64,000 nt of DNA, from contig CAVZMO010000036.1 in NCBI GenBank assembly GCA_963776195.1, positions 124,001-188,000 on the forward strand, in the 5' to 3' direction. The notes below the pieces were generated by a model. The model ran no database searches and had not been told where the DNA came from. It saw nothing but the letters and a program-made list of their open reading frames with translations. The position numbers and the translations under genes are program-made. Shown here one piece after another: positions 59,953-64,000 of this stretch. The stretch's first letter is position 1. The number at the start of each line of letters is the position of its first letter. Source of the DNA: CAVZMO01 sp963776195 (GTDB lineage: Bacteria > Nitrospirota > Thermodesulfovibrionia > Thermodesulfovibrionales > SM23-35).

Positions 59953-60069
59953 AAGGTAAACCCCAAATAAGCACTGTTTCTTCGGCAACCCGGCTATCCT
60001 TAAGGATTGTTGAAACAAAATCGCAAGGATCCGTGGCTTTGTGCCCCCCGGTCACCCAGGGTTTACCTT
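59953..60069 (-). promoter_or_regulatory. Cyclic di-GMP class I riboswitch (GEMM-I)
   Basis: On the minus strand: GGTAAACC, a P1b-like hairpin CCCTGG-GTGA-CCGGGG with a GNRA tetraloop, GGCACAAAGCCACGGATCC, and the closing arm GGATAGCCGGGTTGCCGAA. These are the conserved blocks of the GEMM-I aptamer, in order. The 3' flank GGGTTTACCTT is fully complementary (11 bp) to the 5' AAGGTAAACCC, so the aptamer can be closed or competed by this strand. It controls the giant repeat protein gene by the terminator next to it. On or off behaviour is not certain. Confidence 0.88.
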
Positions 60070-60193
60070 TTCGGAAACTCTAACTACCTATAATAGTTTC
60101 AAAGACCTTCATGCGCAGACTTTATCTGCTTAGTACAATTTTAAAAAATGATTGATATAGAAGTATGTGATTTCAGTCACAGGTGAGTGAATC

Positions 60194-63002
60194 TTACTGA
60201 AGGTTATCAGCTTTAATGCTCCCGTCACGAACCGGCAAGATAAGATATTTGGATTTTTTGCTTGAAGAAGACATGTCACCTGTTTTCATATTTACCACCC
60301 GTATACTGGAATTCGTAGTCAGATACGCTGTAGATGACCAGTACTTAGAAGAGACGGTATTAAGAAAGCCTTCAGCATTAAGCCATTCTGAGACATTTGA
60401 CACCCCATAGTTAACGAGGCTCTCCAGCTCTTTGATATTAGGAAGACGCCAGTCGGAATAATTGGCTGAATACTCAAGACAGGTGTATGTGCCCGGGTTT
60501 GCATTCAGGTCTGCAATAGTCTGAAGCGCATCATTCCATTTTTTCTTCAGGCAGCCTCCGTCCTTGAGCCACATCAATCCTGTGAGATTATCTCTTACCG
60601 TACCATCACCGTTATCTGTGAACCTCGGGCTTGGCCATTCAATGCCTGCCTGAATGTTCCCGTCATCCCCCGAAGCATAACTGAGTGTCTGTCCGGTATT
60701 TGGTAATTCATAAGGTGTATCTGCACTGCTCATACGTACAGGCAACATGTAATAGCTTTTAGACTTCGAGATAGGCTTATCAACGCCCCCATTCATGCTG
60801 ATTATCCATGCCATAGTGCTTTTATAAGATGTTGAGGACCAGTAGTAATTAGATTTAACCTTGCTAAAGCCACTGCTATTAAGCCACTGGGCTGGATTTG
60901 ACACCCCATAGTTAACGAGGCTCTCCAGCTCTTTGATATTAGGAAGACGCCAGTCGGAATAATTGGCTGAATACTCAAGACAGGTGTATGTGCCCGGGTT
61001 TGCATTCAGGTCTGCAATAGTCTGAAGCGCATCATTCCATTTTTTCTTCAGGCAGCCTCCGTCCTTGAGCCACGTCAATCCTGTGAGATTATCTCTTACC
61101 GTACCATCACCGTTATCTGTGAACCTCGGGCTTGGCCATTCAATGCCTGCCTGAATGTTCCCGTCATCCCCCGAAGCATAACTGAGTGTCTGTCCGGTAT
61201 TTGGAAGATCAAAGACACTTGAGCTGTGAGGACTTTCACTACCCGTAAAGGTTGCACTGATTGTGTGATTCGTGGCTACGTTCGGGAACGTATAGGAAGC
61301 TACGGCCCCCACGGAACTGCCATCTACAAGGACATTCGTTATACTGTAACCGGTACCGGCTGTTATGGCGAAGGTTTGGTTTGTACCATAATTTACCGAA
61401 ACTGTACCGGAGGGAGAGATGCTGCCGCCTGTGCCTGCTGTCGCATTGATGGTATAGGTCTTCAGGCGTATATGTTGCCGTTACAGACTTTGCTGCGTTC
61501 ATCGTGACCGTGCATGTGCCTGTACCCGTGCATGCGGACCAGCCGGCAAAAGTCGAGTTTGCAGCAGGTGCGGCAGTAAGTGTCACCGCATTGCCTGCAT
61601 TGTAAGCATAAGAACACGCAGAGCCACAGCTTATCCCTGTCGGTGAGGATATTATTGTGCCTGATCCCGTCCCTGAATCTTAGTGACAGTAAGGGTATAG
61701 GTTTTTACCGGGTTGCCGAATTTGTCGTAAAGGTTGCACTGATTGTGTGATTCGTGGCTACGTTCGGGAACGTATAAGAAGCTACGGCCCCCACGGAACT
61801 GCCATCTACAAGGACATTCGTTATGCTGTAACCGGAACTGGCTGTTATGGTGAAGGTCTGGTTTGTACCATAATTTACCGAAACTGTACCGGAGGGAGAG
61901 ATGCTGCCGCCTGTGCCTGCTGTCGCATTGATGGTATAGGTCTTCAGGGTAAATGTTGCCGTTACAGACTTTGCTGCGTTCATCGTGACCGTGCATGTGC
62001 CTGTACCCGTGCATGCGGACCAGCCGGCAAAAGTCGAGTTTGCAGCAGGTGCGGCAGTAAGTGTCACCGCATTGCCTGCATTGTAAGCTCAGAACAGTCA
62101 GAACCACAATTAATCCCTAAGGGTGAAGATGTCACCGTCCCTGTGCCTGTCCCAGCCTTATTGACAGAAAGGGTATAAGTGCCTGGCGTGTTTGTCGTAA
62201 AGGTTGCACTGATCGTGTGGTTCGTGGCTACGTTCGAAAATGTGTATGAAGCTACGGCCCCCACGGAACTGCCATCTACAAGTACATTCGCTATACTGGA
62301 ATTTGTATTTGCTGTTATGGTGAAGGTCTGGTTTGACCCATAATTTACCGAAACTGTACCGGAGGGAGAGATGCTGCCGCCTGTGCCTGCTGTCGCATTG
62401 ATGGTATAGGTCTTCAGGGTATATGTTGCCGTTACAGACTTTGCTGCGTTCATCGTGACCGTGCATGTGCCTGTACCCGTGCATGCGGACCAGCCGGCAA
62501 AAGTCGAGTTCGCAGCAGGTGCGGCAGTAAGTGTCACCGCATTGCCTGCATTGTAAGGCTCTGAACAGTCAGAACCACAATTAATTCCTAAGGGTGAAGA
62601 TGTCACTGTTCCTGTGCCTGTCCCAGCCTTTACGACTGACAGGGTGTATTGCTGAGTAGTTGTGGTAGGTATCGTCTTGCTGACTTCATTGGAAAATGCA
62701 CTTTCGGTATTTGAGGTATCATATGCGGTAACAGCAAAATAATAGGTAAGTCCCGCAGTCAGGTTTGAAACCGTATAAGTCGTTACATTTCCTGCATTGA
62801 CACTCTGCGAATAGTTTCCTGAGGAGTTTCCGTAGTAGATCTTATATCCGGCGAGGTCACTTAGAGGTGTGCCATCCGTGTTTGTAGCTGGAGTATTCCA
62901 CGAAAGTGTTACATTGCCGGCGAAAGATGTTGATGCACTAAGAGAAATGATTATTACTATAAAGAATAAGACATATGGGAAAAAAATTTTTCGTTTAAGC
63001 AT
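60194..63002 (-). pseudogene. Second giant secreted repeat protein (FN3, InlB-like, DUF1566), frameshifted
   Basis: ATG 63002; signal peptide (KRKIFFPYVLFFIVIIISL), FN3 domain (VTLSWNTPATNTDGTPLSDLAGYKIYYG), three pairs of InlB-like modules, then two DUF1566 domains (WPSPRFTDNGDGTVRDNLTGL, DWRLPNIKELESLVNYG, YWSST). Frames break at about 62090 (TTGTAAGCTCAGA against TTGTAAGGCTCTGA), about 61685 and about 61467 (CAGGCGTATATG against CAGGGTATATG). Restored length about 935 residues. Paralogous to the gene at 54.6-59.7 kb but with a different coding start context and no riboswitch seen. Its weak leader offers no clear Shine-Dalgarno beyond GAGGT. Confidence 0.8.
60396..61204 (-). repeat. Direct DUF1566 duplication, 308 bp, one mismatch
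   Basis: The segments 60396-60703 and 60897-61204 (offset 501 bases, 167 codons) are identical except one base (60573 A versus 61074 G). They encode the body of each DUF1566 domain. The following domain ends (60194-60395 and 60704-60896) differ strongly. Confidence 0.9.
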
Positions 63003-63278
63003 CAGACCTCACTATTAATAGTATTTTCGACATGTTAATACTTAAAGCAAAAATCATGACAAGAGAGGCCTGATGCTATAACTATTTGATTATAAAAGAT
63101 AATTAATTATGAAATACGTGATTTATTGGTTAAGTGCGGAGAGATATGTATGGATAATCCTACATACTATTCGGCAGTCTTAAAGAAAATGATTCGCATT
63201 GTACGCAATCAGCGATAATAGCATAATAATATGTATGATATTTCTTAAACAGACGCATCGAAAAACCGCAGTAGGCTT
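63003..63278. other. Intergenic region before sigma54 regulator gene end
   Basis: 276 bases, A+T-rich. Promoter region of the leftward giant gene is expected here. A short palindrome (TATGTA ... TACATA, near 63147-63168) is present. No gene, and no convincing -24/-12 element. Confidence 0.5.
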
Positions 63279-64000
63279 CTAAGGTGTTAAAGGTTTCTTA
63301 AAGTTTTCCGGTTTGATATCATATTTTTTAAGAAGGTTATAAAAATCGGCTCTATATTTACCCGCTAATTTGGCCGCCTGGCTAACATTGCCCTTTGTGA
63401 ATTCCAGGAGGCTTCTGAGATAGTCCTTCTCAAAATCAGATCTCGATTCTTTGAGGGGCTTCAGAGTTTCTGTTGATCGGGACAGGAAAAAAATCAAATC
63501 TTCTGTGATAAAACCATGTTTTGTCATAGCCATTGTATGCTCGATGACATTTTCCAACTCTCTCACATTTCCAGGCCAGTGATAGAATATGAGCTTTTGC
63601 ATTGCACCCGGAGTTAAGCCTTTAACTTCTTTTTTCATTTGCTGGTTAAATTTATTTAAAAAATGCTCAACCAAGAGAGGAATATCTTCTTTTCTTTCCC
63701 TGAGGGGCGGCAAATGTATAGGAATTACATAAATCCTGTAAAAAAGATCTTCACGGAATTGTCCTTTTTGGATCATCTCTTCGAGGTTTCTATTCGTAGC
63801 AACAATAACTCTGACATCGACCTCTACAGGCGTTTGACTCCCAACGGGATAGAACTGCCGCTCCTGGAGGAAGCGTAAGAGTTTAACCTGTATTGACAAC
63901 GGCGTATCGCCAATTTCGTCCAGAAAAATAGTCCCCTCATTTGCCTGAGAAAGCAATCCTTTAACGCTCCTTATTGCGCCGGTAAATGCCCCCTTTGCAT
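63279..64000 (-). CDS. Sigma54-dependent activator, 5' end outside window
   Basis: The frame is open from base 64000 to TAA at 63279 (about 240 codons). It starts within the AAA+ domain: KGAFTGAIRSVKG (sigma54 loop), NEGTIFLDEIGD (Walker B), VIVATNRNLEEM, FREDLFYRIYVIPIHLPPLRERKEDIPLL and HWPGNVRELENVIEH. The C-terminal Fis-type HTH reads FTKGNVSQAAKLAGKYRADFYNLLKKY. The receiver or sensor part is cut off. Enhancer-binding proteins of this C-terminal type are usual partners of two-component kinases. A second sigma54 regulator in this region fits sigma54 control of surface genes. Confidence 0.9.
   Translation of the reverse strand, partial: AKGAFTGAIRSVKGLLSQANEGTIFLDEIGDTPLSIQVKLLRFLQERQFYPVGSQTPVEVDVRVIVATNRNLEEMIQKGQFREDLFYRIYVIPIHLPPLRERKEDIPLLVEHFLNKFNQQMKKEVKGLTPGAMQKLIFYHWPGNVRELENVIEHTMAMTKHGFITEDLIFFLSRSTETLKPLKESRSDFEKDYLRSLLEFTKGNVSQAAKLAGKYRADFYNLLKKYDIKPENFKKPLTP

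Noticed and set aside
55866..62484. Several overlapping minus-strand reading frames with His/Arg/Tyr-rich peptides (for example at 57091-57339, 58488-58823, 61652-62107)
   Set aside because: They are alternate-frame shadows of the repeat modules; they reappear at the repeat period and match no protein type.

Overview
The window looks like a chromosomal segment of a Gram-negative, biofilm-forming environmental bacterium with moderate G+C. It carries an exosortase A (XrtA)/PEP-CTERM exopolysaccharide locus, sigma54 control elements, a class I cyclic-di-GMP riboswitch and large secreted repeat proteins. This combination is familiar from Nitrospirota and Desulfobacterota-type genomes; the phylum is an inference from gene content only.

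Layout. 1-5.7 kb: a partial secreted surface protein (minus), a TraB/GumN protein, a YacP-like NYN nuclease broken by a frameshift, a PAP2-type membrane phosphatase, and a minus-strand pair made of a 5'-nucleotidase (three frameshifts) and a ThiS/MoaD-like small protein. 5.9-9.9 kb: the control module, with a PAS histidine kinase, an NtrC-type sigma54 activator, a palindromic candidate enhancer, a -24/-12 promoter, a NusG/RfaH-like elongation factor, leader hairpins, a receiver domain lacking its phospho-Asp, and an intrinsic terminator before the polysaccharide operon. 10-31.9 kb: the mostly intact XrtA operon: export protein, chain-length determinant, tyrosine autokinase, diguanylate cyclase, XrtA-type ATPase, a small PEP-CTERM protein, amidotransferase, acyl carrier protein, AMP-ligase, PrmC-like methylase, PP-loop amidotransferase, polysaccharide deacetylase, exosortase A-EpsI fusion, SGNH-like lipoprotein, two GT2 transferases, Wzx flippase, methyltransferase and a CapK/PaaK-like ligase.

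32-53 kb: an accessory, often A+T-richer zone of glycosyltransferases (GT4, GT32), two XrtA-associated alpha/beta hydrolases, an O-antigen ligase/polymerase, a secreted PIG-L deacetylase joined to InlB/BACON/discoidin repeats, and a secreted TIG-like protein. Many of these reading frames are interrupted by single-base indels. Either the sequence is locally error-prone or this zone is decaying; the exact internal repeat periods show where several of the indels lie.

53-64 kb: an FN3 lipoprotein, a metallophosphoesterase fragment, two minus-strand paralogous giant secreted proteins (FN3, InlB-like repeats, DUF1566 pairs), one of them behind a c-di-GMP riboswitch with a terminator, and the 3' part of another sigma54 activator gene.

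How it works together (inference): the kinase/activator pair would turn on the sigma54 promoter, the NusG-like factor would let polymerase read through the terminator into the long operon, and c-di-GMP (a cyclase is encoded in the operon) would couple polysaccharide production to surface proteins. Exosortase A would process PEP-CTERM proteins delivered to the envelope together with the polysaccharide. No initiating sugar-phosphate transferase, tRNA, rRNA, CRISPR array or intact insertion sequence was seen.
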